From contig NZ_JAKILB010000017.1 of NCBI RefSeq assembly GCF_023283895.1, positions 1 to 64,000 on the forward strand: DNA of 64,000 nt, read 5' to 3'. The position numbers and the translations under genes were made by a program. Origin of the DNA: Shewanella pneumatophori. GTDB taxonomy: Bacteria > Pseudomonadota > Gammaproteobacteria > Enterobacterales > Shewanellaceae. Shown here in pieces: positions 1 to 7,488 of this stretch. Positions within the stretch are counted from its first letter, which is position 1. Each line of letters opens with the position of its first letter. Below the pieces are notes generated by a model. The model was not told where the DNA came from, ran no database searches, and saw only the letters and a list, made by a program, of their open reading frames with translations.

Positions 1-93
1 AGGAGCAAGCTCCCTTGTGTTACCGCTCGACTTGCATGTGTTAGGCCTGCCGCCAGCGTTCAATCTGAGCCATGATCAAACTCTTCAATTAAA
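1..93 (-). rRNA. rrs: 16S ribosomal RNA, 5' end only
   Basis: Read on the minus strand, this stretch contains the universal 16S start (TTGAAGAGTTTGATCATGGC) followed by the conserved first-helix sequence and the start of variable region V1. Only about 93 bases lie in the window; the rest of the gene continues beyond position 1. The 5' end is placed by similarity to the E. coli 16S start and could be off by one or two bases. The boxA and promoters behind it at 267-572 confirm the direction of transcription. Confidence 0.97.
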
Positions 94-266
94 GTTTTGT
101 TTGCTTCATCCCGTAGGAATCAGCGGCTCAACGAATTCTGTATTACATATTGCTATGAACACTCATTCATTAAGTAATTTTTGATTACATCACTCTTTAC
201 TAGAAAGAATGGGTAATTTCGAATAACTTAATCTCTGTGAATGTCCACACAGATTTGCTTGTCATA

Positions 267-278
267 TTGTTAAAGAGC
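267..278 (-). promoter_or_regulatory. rRNA leader boxA antitermination site
   Basis: The minus strand reads GCTCTTTAACAA, which matches the core of the enterobacterial rRNA boxA (TGCTCTTTAACA). It lies about 175 bases upstream of the 16S 5' end, as expected for the leader. In E. coli boxA is bound by NusB/S10 and protects the rRNA transcript from Rho. That role is inferred here from sequence and position. Confidence 0.88.
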
Positions 279-329
279 GTTGCCATCATTGCCGTTCTTG
301 CGAACCGTTCCAAGTGGCTAGGGGTGCGT

Positions 330-357
330 ATTCTACACTTCCCGTTGTTGGCGTCAA
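330..357 (-). promoter_or_regulatory. rRNA promoter, proximal (P2-like)
   Basis: On the minus strand there is a -35 TTGACG (352-357), a 16-bp spacer and a -10 TAGAAT (330-335), followed by a discriminator rich in C and G. It sits between boxA and the distal promoter, the usual place of rrn P2. The start point would be near position 323. Confidence 0.8.
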
Positions 358-544
358 GCGTTTATTTTAAGAAGTTTTTCAAGCGTTGATTCCTTAATCA
401 GAAGTCTTAACTTGAAGCTCTTAAACCGCTTGTAACCAGAGTTTAGTTTCCGAAGAAGTTAAACTCCCTAACACTGCTGCAAGTCCCATTCTATCTAGCT
501 TAACGCTGGGTAGTTGGCCTGCTGTGCCGTGTCAGTGGATGCGC

Positions 545-572
545 ATTATAGGGATGTGAGTTGAAAGCACAA
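545..572 (-). promoter_or_regulatory. rRNA promoter, distal (P1-like)
   Basis: On the minus strand there is a -35 TTGTGC (567-572), a 16-bp spacer and a consensus -10 TATAAT (545-550), directly followed by GCGC. A 16-bp spacer with a GC-rich discriminator is the hallmark of stringently controlled rrn P1 promoters (ppGpp/DksA). Control by ppGpp is inferred from this architecture. Confidence 0.82.
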
Positions 573-810
573 GTGGCTTTATTAATTAAATAAGAATATT
601 CGAACCAAGCGTTTAGTTACTGCACGATATGCGGTTTTAAACAACACTACCGAACAATAAACCAACTAGTATGCTAGTAAACAATCTCGATATTTGCGCA
701 CCTTTAGTTGTTAACTTGACGATATAAGAGCTTTTAGATGGCTAATACCTACGTTCAGCACAACATTAAGGCGGAATATTAACAGCCAGAGAATAGCTTA
801 AGATGCAGAA
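573..810. other. AT-rich region upstream of the rRNA promoters
   Basis: This gene-free stretch is AT-rich and contains a near-palindrome, ACTAGTATGCTAGT, around position 665-678. In other gammaproteobacteria the segment behind rrn P1 holds an UP element and several Fis sites. I see AT tracts compatible with that but cannot assign individual sites. No coding frame is convincing. Confidence 0.4.
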
Positions 811-840
811 TTAAAAATGCCCCGATAGATTCGAGGCATT
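811..840 (-). terminator. Intrinsic terminator after gmhB
   Basis: On the minus strand a hairpin with arms AATGCC and GGCATT, extended by CG pairs around an A/T loop, is followed by TTTTTAA. It lies about 60 bases after the gmhB stop and insulates gmhB from the rRNA operon that is transcribed in the same direction. Confidence 0.75.
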
Positions 841-900
841 CGATGTAAGCTAGCTTACAAGATAGGGTTAGCTTCTCTTTTATTTAGCTACCGGTAAAAA

Positions 901-1455
901 CTAACCAAGACTAGCTAAATACTTTGGCACATCAGCAATAGAATCTAAAACAACAGTTGCTGCAGCGATAGCATCATCAGTTACTTCTTTTCCTGTTCTC
1001 ACTAAAATACGTGTAGGCACGCCGGCAGCCTCTGCAGCCAACATATCATCTCGCTTATCGCCAACCATTACAGAGCGTGACAGATCGATTTTTAGAAATT
1101 GCGCAGCAGAATTAAGCATTCCAGGCTTTGGCTTGCGGCAATCACAATCTATTTTGTATTCGCCTATACCTTTTTCTGCATGATGCGGGCAGTAGTAGAT
1201 CCCATCAAGCTCAACACCTTTATCGGCAAAGTTCCAATCCATCCACTCTGTTAATGAGTGAAATTGGTCTTCGCTATACATTCCTCGAGCAATACCTGAC
1301 TGATTGGTAACGACAGCAAGCAAATACCCCATCTCCTTTAAAGATGCGCACGCGTCAAATACACCGTCTACATATTCAAAGTCGTCTACTTGGTGTACAT
1401 AACCATGGTCTAAATTGATAACGCCATCTCTGTCTAAAAATACCGCTCGATTCAC
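901..1455 (-). CDS. gmhB: D-glycero-beta-D-manno-heptose-1,7-bisphosphate 7-phosphatase
   Basis: This 184-residue cytoplasmic HAD-superfamily phosphatase removes the 7-phosphate of heptose bisphosphate in the ADP-heptose pathway that supplies the LPS inner core. The N-terminal DRDG motif gives the nucleophile D8 and acid/base D10. A zinc loop typical of GmhB is visible at C89, H91/H92, C104 and C106, followed by the CRKPKPG motif. The metal-binding VGDKRDD motif is at 131-137. Length matches the family. The start is GTG (1453-1455), preceded by AGAGAGA; no in-frame ATG lies closer. The gene stands alone upstream of the 16S gene and has its own terminator. Confidence 0.95.
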   Translation of the reverse strand: MNRAVFLDRDGVINLDHGYVHQVDDFEYVDGVFDACASLKEMGYLLAVVTNQSGIARGMYSEDQFHSLTEWMDWNFADKGVELDGIYYCPHHAEKGIGEYKIDCDCRKPKPGMLNSAAQFLKIDLSRSVMVGDKRDDMLAAEAAGVPTRILVRTGKEVTDDAIAAATVVLDSIADVPKYLASLG

Positions 1456-1623
1456 AATACATTCTCTCTAATATGCAATAGCCATTATTATTTCACTCCT
1501 TACAAAAAATTGCACCGTGAACTTGCTATAAAGCAGTGAATATCGTGTAATGAATAAAGTATACCATTTAACTCGGTCGCAGCTAATCATAGCTGTTTTA
1601 GTAAAGATAGGGAAAATAACAAG

Positions 1624-2931
1624 ATGTCTGATATCTATCAACAAAGACGCCAAGCTCTACTTGCTGAGCTGCCAGAGAACAGTGTTGCTATTATCGCTGG
1701 CTATCAACAAAAAGTACGCAGTAAAAATATTAAGTACCACTTTAGACAAGACAATGACTTTCTTTATCTTACTGGATTTGAAGAACCTGACGCTGTAGCG
1801 GTATTGGTTAAGCATGATAGCTGCAAATACTTGTTATTTTGTAGGCCTAAAGATATAGCACAGGAAGTCAGCTTTGGAGAGCGTGCTGGAACTCAAGGTG
1901 CTGTTTCCATATATGGTGCAGATAAGGGCTATAACATTGCAGATCTTGAAGGTACCCTTCTACCACTGTTAAACAAAACTAAAAATATCTATATAAATGA
2001 TGAGTTAGGTCGCTTCGCTGCACAAATCGTGAATTGGGCTAATCATCAAAGACACCATTGCTCCTTTGATACACCGAAACAATTTACTAGCATTAAACCG
2101 CTAGCCGAGCTGTTGCATCAAAAGCGGGTAATAAAAGACGAGAATGAAATCAAAAAAATCCGTAAAGCAGTCAAAGCCTCCGTTGCCGGGCACATCGCGG
2201 TCATGCGTGCCTGTAAACCTGGCGTTAATGAACGAGAGCTATCATCTCTTTTTGACTTCACTATCTCTAAAGGTGGCTGTAACGATGTCGCTTACCCAAA
2301 TATCGTAGCCGGAGGCAATAACGCATGTTGTTTGCATTACGAACAAAATTGCTGCGAACTGGTTGACGGACAAATGCTATTAATTGATGCAGGAGGTGAA
2401 TATGAACATTATGCCGCAGATATTACCCGCAGCTATCCTGTAAATGGCAGATTTACCACGGAGCAAAAAGTAATTTATCAACTAGTATTAAGCGCGCTTG
2501 ATCAAGCAATTGCCAAAGTAAAGCCTGGCGCTAGTTGGAACGTACTATATGAAACCTGTATGCAGGTGATGGCTCAAGGACTAAAAGAGCTAGGGCTACT
2601 TACGGGGTCAATTGAAGAGATCATGGCAACTGAGAGCTACAAGCGATTTACCGTGCATAAAACTGGTCATTGGCTTGGAATGGATGTTCACGATGTGGGT
2701 CCTTACCACGATCAACAAGGACATTGGCGGCAACTAGAAGCCGGAATGGTCTTTACTATTGAGCCCGGGATTTATATACCGTTAAATGCTGAAGACGTTC
2801 CTGAAGCCTACCGAGGTATAGGGGTTCGTATTGAGGATGATATTCTTGTCACTGTTAGTGGATTTGAAAATTTATCTGCCGAAGTCCCCCGCACTGTCCA
2901 ACAGATTGAGCAACTGATGATGCCAGTATAA
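1624..2931 (+). CDS. pepP: Xaa-Pro aminopeptidase (PepP, M24B)
   Basis: A cytoplasmic dimetal aminopeptidase of 435 residues that releases an N-terminal residue in front of proline. The N-terminal half is the AMP_N (creatinase-like) domain with the QDNDFLYLTGF motif near 42-52. The pita-bread catalytic domain follows. The five metal ligands are all present: D255, D266, H349, E380 and E404. Length and overall pattern match E. coli PepP rather than PepQ. The ribosome-binding site is weak (AGGGAAA about 11 bases upstream). It is not in the pepP-ubiH arrangement usual in gammaproteobacteria, so it may be a second copy. It lies near the hydroxyproline genes, where release of residues before Pro/Hyp would be useful, but a functional link is only inference. 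Confidence 0.92.
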   Translation: MSDIYQQRRQALLAELPENSVAIIAGYQQKVRSKNIKYHFRQDNDFLYLTGFEEPDAVAVLVKHDSCKYLLFCRPKDIAQEVSFGERAGTQGAVSIYGADKGYNIADLEGTLLPLLNKTKNIYINDELGRFAAQIVNWANHQRHHCSFDTPKQFTSIKPLAELLHQKRVIKDENEIKKIRKAVKASVAGHIAVMRACKPGVNERELSSLFDFTISKGGCNDVAYPNIVAGGNNACCLHYEQNCCELVDGQMLLIDAGGEYEHYAADITRSYPVNGRFTTEQKVIYQLVLSALDQAIAKVKPGASWNVLYETCMQVMAQGLKELGLLTGSIEEIMATESYKRFTVHKTGHWLGMDVHDVGPYHDQQGHWRQLEAGMVFTIEPGIYIPLNAEDVPEAYRGIGVRIEDDILVTVSGFENLSAEVPRTVQQIEQLMMPV

Positions 2932-2959
2932 ATGCAATAAGCCATTAATTTAGTGAAAT

Positions 2960-2982
2960 AGACAAGCCTGTTTGGCTTGTCT
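2960..2982 (+). terminator. Hairpin after pepP, possible weak terminator
   Basis: A perfect 9-bp stem (AGACAAGCC / GGCTTGTCT) with a 5-base loop lies 28 bases after the pepP stop. It lacks a proper U tract, so it may act as a 3' stabilising hairpin or a Rho-assisted end rather than a strong intrinsic terminator. Confidence 0.45.
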
Positions 2983-3033
2983 GCAGTCTTGGTAAATAGC
3001 AGATTAAAGGCGCTAACTAACTATTAGCGCTTA

Positions 3034-3225
3034 TTACCAGGAGTTTGGGCTAATAAGATCAGCAGCCGTCCCCCCACCTAAAGCATAGAAAATGGAGAAA
3101 AATGACCAGATAACGCCCACCCCCAATATAACTTGAATGATCAATAAAAGGTCTTCAACTAATTTTAACGGATCTTCTAAAACGGCTTTACAATAAGATA
3201 ATAGCTTTTTGATACACAGTCCCAC
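3034..3225 (-). CDS. Small putative membrane protein, unknown function
   Basis: A 63-residue frame that I do not recognise. Residues about 25-48 form one hydrophobic helix (LLLIIQVILGVGVIWSFF), preceded by a basic amphipathic segment and followed by a glycine-rich turn. The start would be GTG with no clear ribosome-binding site. In favour of it being real, a 7-bp hairpin (GCGCTAA / TTAGCGC, 3010-3030) followed by CTTTAAT sits directly after the stop on the same strand. It has no operon partner: pepP upstream runs the other way. It could also be a chance frame. Confidence 0.35.
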   Translation of the reverse strand: MGLCIKKLLSYCKAVLEDPLKLVEDLLLIIQVILGVGVIWSFFSIFYALGGGTAADLISPNSW

Positions 3226-3757
3226 TAGTGGTTAAATTAAAGAGCAGTTTAAGGCTAACTCGAATTAATAACAGGATCATCAATTCAACTTTTTTTCGGC
3301 CAATTAAACAACACAAATGCACTAACCGCACAAAAACCACGCTTTCATATTAACAATCAGCATAAAGATTTGGTCGCTCAGCGAAAATTTGGGAGATCTG
3401 AGACAAAGTCATTAAGTGCTCCTCGGTACCTGCTCCTGCGTTACTCTGCCTCCTATATCCATATAGTCGTGCTTTAATGACATTCGCTGCATCTGACCTC
3501 CAAGGCCTTAAGCGTTCCATTCGCTTTAAAGGCATTTCCCATATCCCTATGGGTCAGTGGAGGAAATGTCTTATGCATGTCTGAAACAGGCAAGACCATG
3601 CAGCTCGCAACAAGTGATGAGCATAGTGACTCTACGTTCAAGCTTGTTAACCCAGTCCAGTTTTTCCCTATTGCATAAAAGCCTCTACACTCGGCTTTGC
3701 CACGTACAAAGACCTTCCAAGCATTAAAAACGATGCAGATATGAGTCTAATTATAAA
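3226..3757. other. Gene-poor region, possible decayed repeat element
   Basis: About 530 bases without a convincing gene. The part from roughly 3350 to 3700 is richer in G+C than its surroundings and contains short symmetric words such as ATATCCATATAG and CATATCCCTATGGG. Its look is that of a dispersed noncoding repeat or decayed insert rather than a gene. The 61-residue minus-strand frame within it (3350-3535) has no visible domain, signal or ribosome-binding site. Confidence 0.35.
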
Positions 3758-5047
3758 CTAACTAAATCTATCGATACGATAAGGACTTAGATCAATACTA
3801 GGCTGTTTACCTTGGATATCTTCTGCTAGCAAACGCGCAGTTATCGCAGACCAAGTAAGACCTAAATGTTGATGGCCAAAAGAAAAGTAAACATTCGATT
3901 GCTTTTGACTTTGGCCAAGTACTGGCAAACTATCAGGCATTGACGGGCGAAAGCCCATCCAACGTTCGCCGTCAGACTCACTGGCATCAGCAAATAGTGC
4001 TGGCAATAAAGCTCTAGCATGAGGAAACAAACAGTCTGCTCTAGCATTAACCAGCGGCGCAGCTAAGCCACCAAACTCCACAGTGCCAGCTAAACGCGTT
4101 CCTGTCTGCATAGGTGTAATAATAAACTTGCGTTCATAAGAAGCCACCGGCCGCGATAGGCTACTTTTTTGCGGCATCATCAAATGATAACCGCGCTCAG
4201 TTTCCAGTGGAACAGAATAGCCAAGCTGTTTAGCAAAAGGTTTTGACCAAGCCCCCGATGCTATAAGCACACGTTTGCTTACGCGATTAGTTGTTTGGGT
4301 TTGCAAAACAATATCTGAGCCTTCAGCTGAAACGTTAACATTAACTAGCTCTTCAGTGAGAATCTTTCCTCCCATCTGTTTAAATTTAGCCGCCAAGGCT
4401 AGGCACAAACCATGTGGATTAGAGGTGTGTCCTACCTGAGTAAAATATAACGCATGAGTGATATTGCTGGTTAACGATGGTTCCAGTAAACGTACTTCAT
4501 CACCAGTTAACAACTGCACTGCAACGCCAGCGTTGCTATATGCTTTAAACTCTTTTTCAACTAGTTTCGCAGGTGTGCCTTCAAATACCAATAAACTACC
4601 GTTCAATGTCAGTAAATGTTCACAACCGCAAAATGTCACTAATGACTTAATGGCCGCGATAGACGTTTGATTTAAGCTTTTAATCGCTCGGCTATTATTG
4701 GCTCTTCGCCAAGGCAGCATATTGCCTAAAAAGCGTATAAACCAAGGTAGCGCTTTAAAAAAGTAACGAGGTTGGATCCGAAATGGTCCAAGTGGATCTA
4801 ACAGCATTCCCGGCAATTTAGGTAACATAGCAGGATCAGCTAAAGGAAACACTTGCTCGGTTGCAAAATGGCCAGCATTGCCCTTTGAGGCCCCCTCACC
4901 CACGCCTTGTTTATCTATTACAGTCACTTGAAAGCCGGCACGCATCAGCTCAATCGCTGCAGACAATCCGACTATGCCTGCGCCAACAACTGTGATCTGT
5001 TCCTTGTGCAACGTTTGTTTGTCATTCATTTGAGTAATATCCAGCAT
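3758..5047 (-). CDS. FAD-dependent D-hydroxyproline dehydrogenase (DadA-like)
   Basis: A 429-residue flavoprotein of the DAO/DadA family. The FAD-binding GAGIVG motif is at 22-27, followed by the acidic end of beta-2 (VIDK), and the C-terminal half ends with the conserved flavin-proximal GHQHLGLTW segment. Members next to hydroxyproline epimerases oxidise cis-4-hydroxy-D-proline to pyrroline-4-hydroxy-2-carboxylate, and that is the role I infer from context; general D-amino-acid oxidation is the alternative. It lies 36 bases after the dehydratase gene in the same direction, so the two are very likely one operon. The start is ATG with AAAGAGAAA upstream; a second ATG six codons in is possible. 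Confidence 0.82.
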   Translation of the reverse strand: MLDITQMNDKQTLHKEQITVVGAGIVGLSAAIELMRAGFQVTVIDKQGVGEGASKGNAGHFATEQVFPLADPAMLPKLPGMLLDPLGPFRIQPRYFFKALPWFIRFLGNMLPWRRANNSRAIKSLNQTSIAAIKSLVTFCGCEHLLTLNGSLLVFEGTPAKLVEKEFKAYSNAGVAVQLLTGDEVRLLEPSLTSNITHALYFTQVGHTSNPHGLCLALAAKFKQMGGKILTEELVNVNVSAEGSDIVLQTQTTNRVSKRVLIASGAWSKPFAKQLGYSVPLETERGYHLMMPQKSSLSRPVASYERKFIITPMQTGTRLAGTVEFGGLAAPLVNARADCLFPHARALLPALFADASESDGERWMGFRPSMPDSLPVLGQSQKQSNVYFSFGHQHLGLTWSAITARLLAEDIQGKQPSIDLSPYRIDRFS

Positions 5048-5083
5048 GCTTTTCTCTTTATCGTTATAGAGTCCATTCTTCGA

Positions 5084-6136
5084 TTAGCGCAAAATAAAAC
5101 CATCCTGAAAAATATCATCTGGATCAAGATAAAACTCATGCTTTCCGGTGATGAACGCACGACCTGAAACCTCGGGCAATACTGCGCTTTTACCATTAAA
5201 TTGCGACTGAGCCGTTGCACTCACAATCATGCGTCCATCAACAATACTTTCTATCATTATCGGGTTATTGAGTTCGACCTCACCTTTAGCATGAAGCAAC
5301 GCTATTCGCCCAGAAACCCCTGTTCCGGTTGGCGAGCGGTCAACTTCACCATCAGCAAAAATACACACATGACGAGAGTGGGCCTCAGGATTAGTCACCT
5401 TTTTTGAGGTAAAAATCGTACCGTATAAAAAGCTTAAATCGGTTTCAACTGGATGAATAAGCGGGTGATTAGCCATGACCGCTAATTTAATCCGACGACC
5501 TAAATCAATTAATTGAGCTGCGTTGCTAGGCGCACAACTTATTCCTAGCGAGTCTGCGTCAACATAAGCGTAGTAAGCACCACCAAAACCTATGTCGTAA
5601 TCGACCATACCAAAACCTTCAACATCAACTTGACAGTTAATCGCATCAGCCCAGGAGTCCACATTAATAAAGCTGGCGTGAACTTTTTCTTGCTTGTCCC
5701 TGAAAGCTTTTGCAGTGATTAATCCTGCAGGCGAGTCTATTTTAATCACACGCGCATTGCTTTCATTCTCGGCTGTTAGCTTAATTGTCCCGGTTTCACA
5801 CATCACCTTAACCAAGGCTAAAATACCATGGCCACACATACTGCTATAGCCTTCGTTATGCAAAAATAACACGCCAAAATCAGCCCCCTCAGTCACAGCA
5901 TCGGTGATCAATACGCCGTACATATCTGCATGTCCTCGCGGTTCATGCATTAACAATTTTCGATAAGTATCTAAATGAGTTTGCACATATTGGCGCTTTT
6001 CCAAAATCGTATCGCCTTTTATCTCCGGATAACCAGACATAATAATTCGTAACGGCTCACCTTCAGTGTGTGCGTCAAGGGTAACGAATTCCTTAAAATC
6101 AACGGATAGCTGAGATTTAATTGTGATAGACGTCAT
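5084..6136 (-). CDS. trans-3-hydroxy-L-proline dehydratase (proline racemase superfamily)
   Basis: A 350-residue member of the proline racemase superfamily. The first catalytic position is cysteine (SSMCGHG, C101), but the second motif reads DRSPTGTG with T270 where epimerases have cysteine. A Cys/Thr pair is the published signature of trans-3-hydroxy-L-proline dehydratases, including human L3HYPDH, which yield delta-1-pyrroline-2-carboxylate. The function follows from this pair of residues and the hydroxyproline setting. It is the first gene of the minus-strand arm and starts about 32 bases from a TTGTATACAA palindrome. The reductase that would make L-proline from its product is not in the window. 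Confidence 0.85.
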   Translation of the reverse strand: MTSITIKSQLSVDFKEFVTLDAHTEGEPLRIIMSGYPEIKGDTILEKRQYVQTHLDTYRKLLMHEPRGHADMYGVLITDAVTEGADFGVLFLHNEGYSSMCGHGILALVKVMCETGTIKLTAENESNARVIKIDSPAGLITAKAFRDKQEKVHASFINVDSWADAINCQVDVEGFGMVDYDIGFGGAYYAYVDADSLGISCAPSNAAQLIDLGRRIKLAVMANHPLIHPVETDLSFLYGTIFTSKKVTNPEAHSRHVCIFADGEVDRSPTGTGVSGRIALLHAKGEVELNNPIMIESIVDGRMIVSATAQSQFNGKSAVLPEVSGRAFITGKHEFYLDPDDIFQDGFILR

Positions 6137-6168
6137 ATTTTCATTGCTCCAACATTATTATTTGGATA

Positions 6169-6178
6169 TTGTATACAA
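6169..6178. promoter_or_regulatory. Candidate GntR/FadR-family operator
   Basis: TTGTATACAA is a perfect 10-bp palindrome in the 309-base gap between the divergent hydroxyproline arms. Its form (TTGTnnACAA around TA) fits operators of FCD-type GntR regulators, and such a regulator is encoded nearby at 9369-10040. The assignment of this regulator to this site is inference. Confidence 0.6.
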
Positions 6179-6445
6179 CATTAAAGGAAGCTTTAGTAGT
6201 ATTTTTTACATACACACTAATAACAATTAGCGTTCAACCTTCAAACACATGGATACAGAATACGACACTGCTGAGCAGTTATAGTGAGTTGATATGTAGA
6301 TAGGTTAGCAAGCTGTTTTCCGGCAAATTTAATCTCGACTAACTAAAAAGTTAAACCTAAGCCATTGCATGGTGAATTCACCAAGCACAGAATTTTATTA
6401 GTCGTTACAAATCTAAAAACAATGATAACAAGGGAGTGTTTTCCC

Positions 6446-7447
6446 ATGCAGAAAGGTACGTTTTTTTGCGTCGATGCTCATACATGCGGTAATCCAGTTA
6501 GGCTAGTAACTAGCGGCCACCCTCACCTTAACGGCAATACCATGAGTGAAAAGCGTCAGCATTTTCTCAAAGAATATGACTGGGTACGACAAGCCTTGAT
6601 GTTTGAGCCCCGTGGACACGACATGATGTCAGGCGCTTTCCTCTATCCGCCATGCACTGATAATGCTGATGCCTCAATTCTATTTATCGAAACCAGTGGC
6701 TGCTTGCCGATGTGTGGCCATGGCACTATTGGCACGGTCACAGCGGCAATAGAGTCTGGCTTATTGGTCGCAAAAACTCCTGGGCAGCTTATTTTGGATG
6801 TGCCCGCAGGACAAATCAGAATCGAATACCAACAAACTGCTGAAAAAGTAGATTGGGTCAAAATCTATAATGTCGCCGCCTACCTAGCACATCAAGACCA
6901 AATACTTGATATTCCCGGCCTTGGTCCACTAAAAGTCGATGTTTCCTACGGCGGTAACTACTACGTCATTGTCGATCCTCAAGCTAACTTTCCTGGGCTG
7001 CGTCATTGGAATGCTGGAGACATATTAAAATGGAGTCCGATTGTTAGAGCAATCGCCCAAGAACAGCTAAGTTGCATACATCCTGACGACCCCACAGTTA
7101 GCGGCATCAGTCACGTACTTTGGACCGGCGACACCATAAGTGATGGTTCTGACGGTGCCAATGCTGTTTTTTATGGCGATAAAGCGATAGACCGTTCACC
7201 TTGCGGCACAGGAACGAGTGCTCGACTCGCCCAGCTTTATTGCAAGGGCCTGTTAAATGTCGGTGATGAATATACCCATGAAAGCATAATAGGCAGTCAA
7301 TTTGTCGGCCGAATTGAATCCGCCACCCAAGTAGGCAATTACAAGGCAATAATGCCCAGTATCAAAGGCTGGGCGCGAATTACCGGACAAAACGCCATTA
7401 CTGTAGATGATAACGACCCTTACGCCTTTGGTTTTCAAGTGGTGTAA
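6446..7447 (+). CDS. 4-hydroxyproline 2-epimerase (proline racemase superfamily)
   Basis: Numbered from the start chosen here, this 333-residue enzyme has both catalytic cysteines of the epimerase class: C90 in the PMCGHG motif and C253 in DRSPCGTGT. It should interconvert trans-4-hydroxy-L-proline and cis-4-hydroxy-D-proline; proline racemase activity is less likely given its neighbours. The frame is open further upstream to 6365, but the ATG at 6446 has AAGGGAG nine bases before it and begins at the first conserved strand (FFCVDAHTCGNPVR), so I use that start. It is the first gene of the plus-strand arm, 41 bases ahead of the aldehyde dehydrogenase. Confidence 0.9.
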   Translation: MQKGTFFCVDAHTCGNPVRLVTSGHPHLNGNTMSEKRQHFLKEYDWVRQALMFEPRGHDMMSGAFLYPPCTDNADASILFIETSGCLPMCGHGTIGTVTAAIESGLLVAKTPGQLILDVPAGQIRIEYQQTAEKVDWVKIYNVAAYLAHQDQILDIPGLGPLKVDVSYGGNYYVIVDPQANFPGLRHWNAGDILKWSPIVRAIAQEQLSCIHPDDPTVSGISHVLWTGDTISDGSDGANAVFYGDKAIDRSPCGTGTSARLAQLYCKGLLNVGDEYTHESIIGSQFVGRIESATQVGNYKAIMPSIKGWARITGQNAITVDDNDPYAFGFQVV

Positions 7448-7488
7448 CACCAAAAATTCTATATGAGCTGCAACCTTTAGGAGCAAGT

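Noticed and set aside
3350-3535. 61-codon minus-strand frame beside the hydroxyproline island
   Set aside because: No ribosome-binding site, domain or signal. It overlaps what looks like a repeat or decayed insert.
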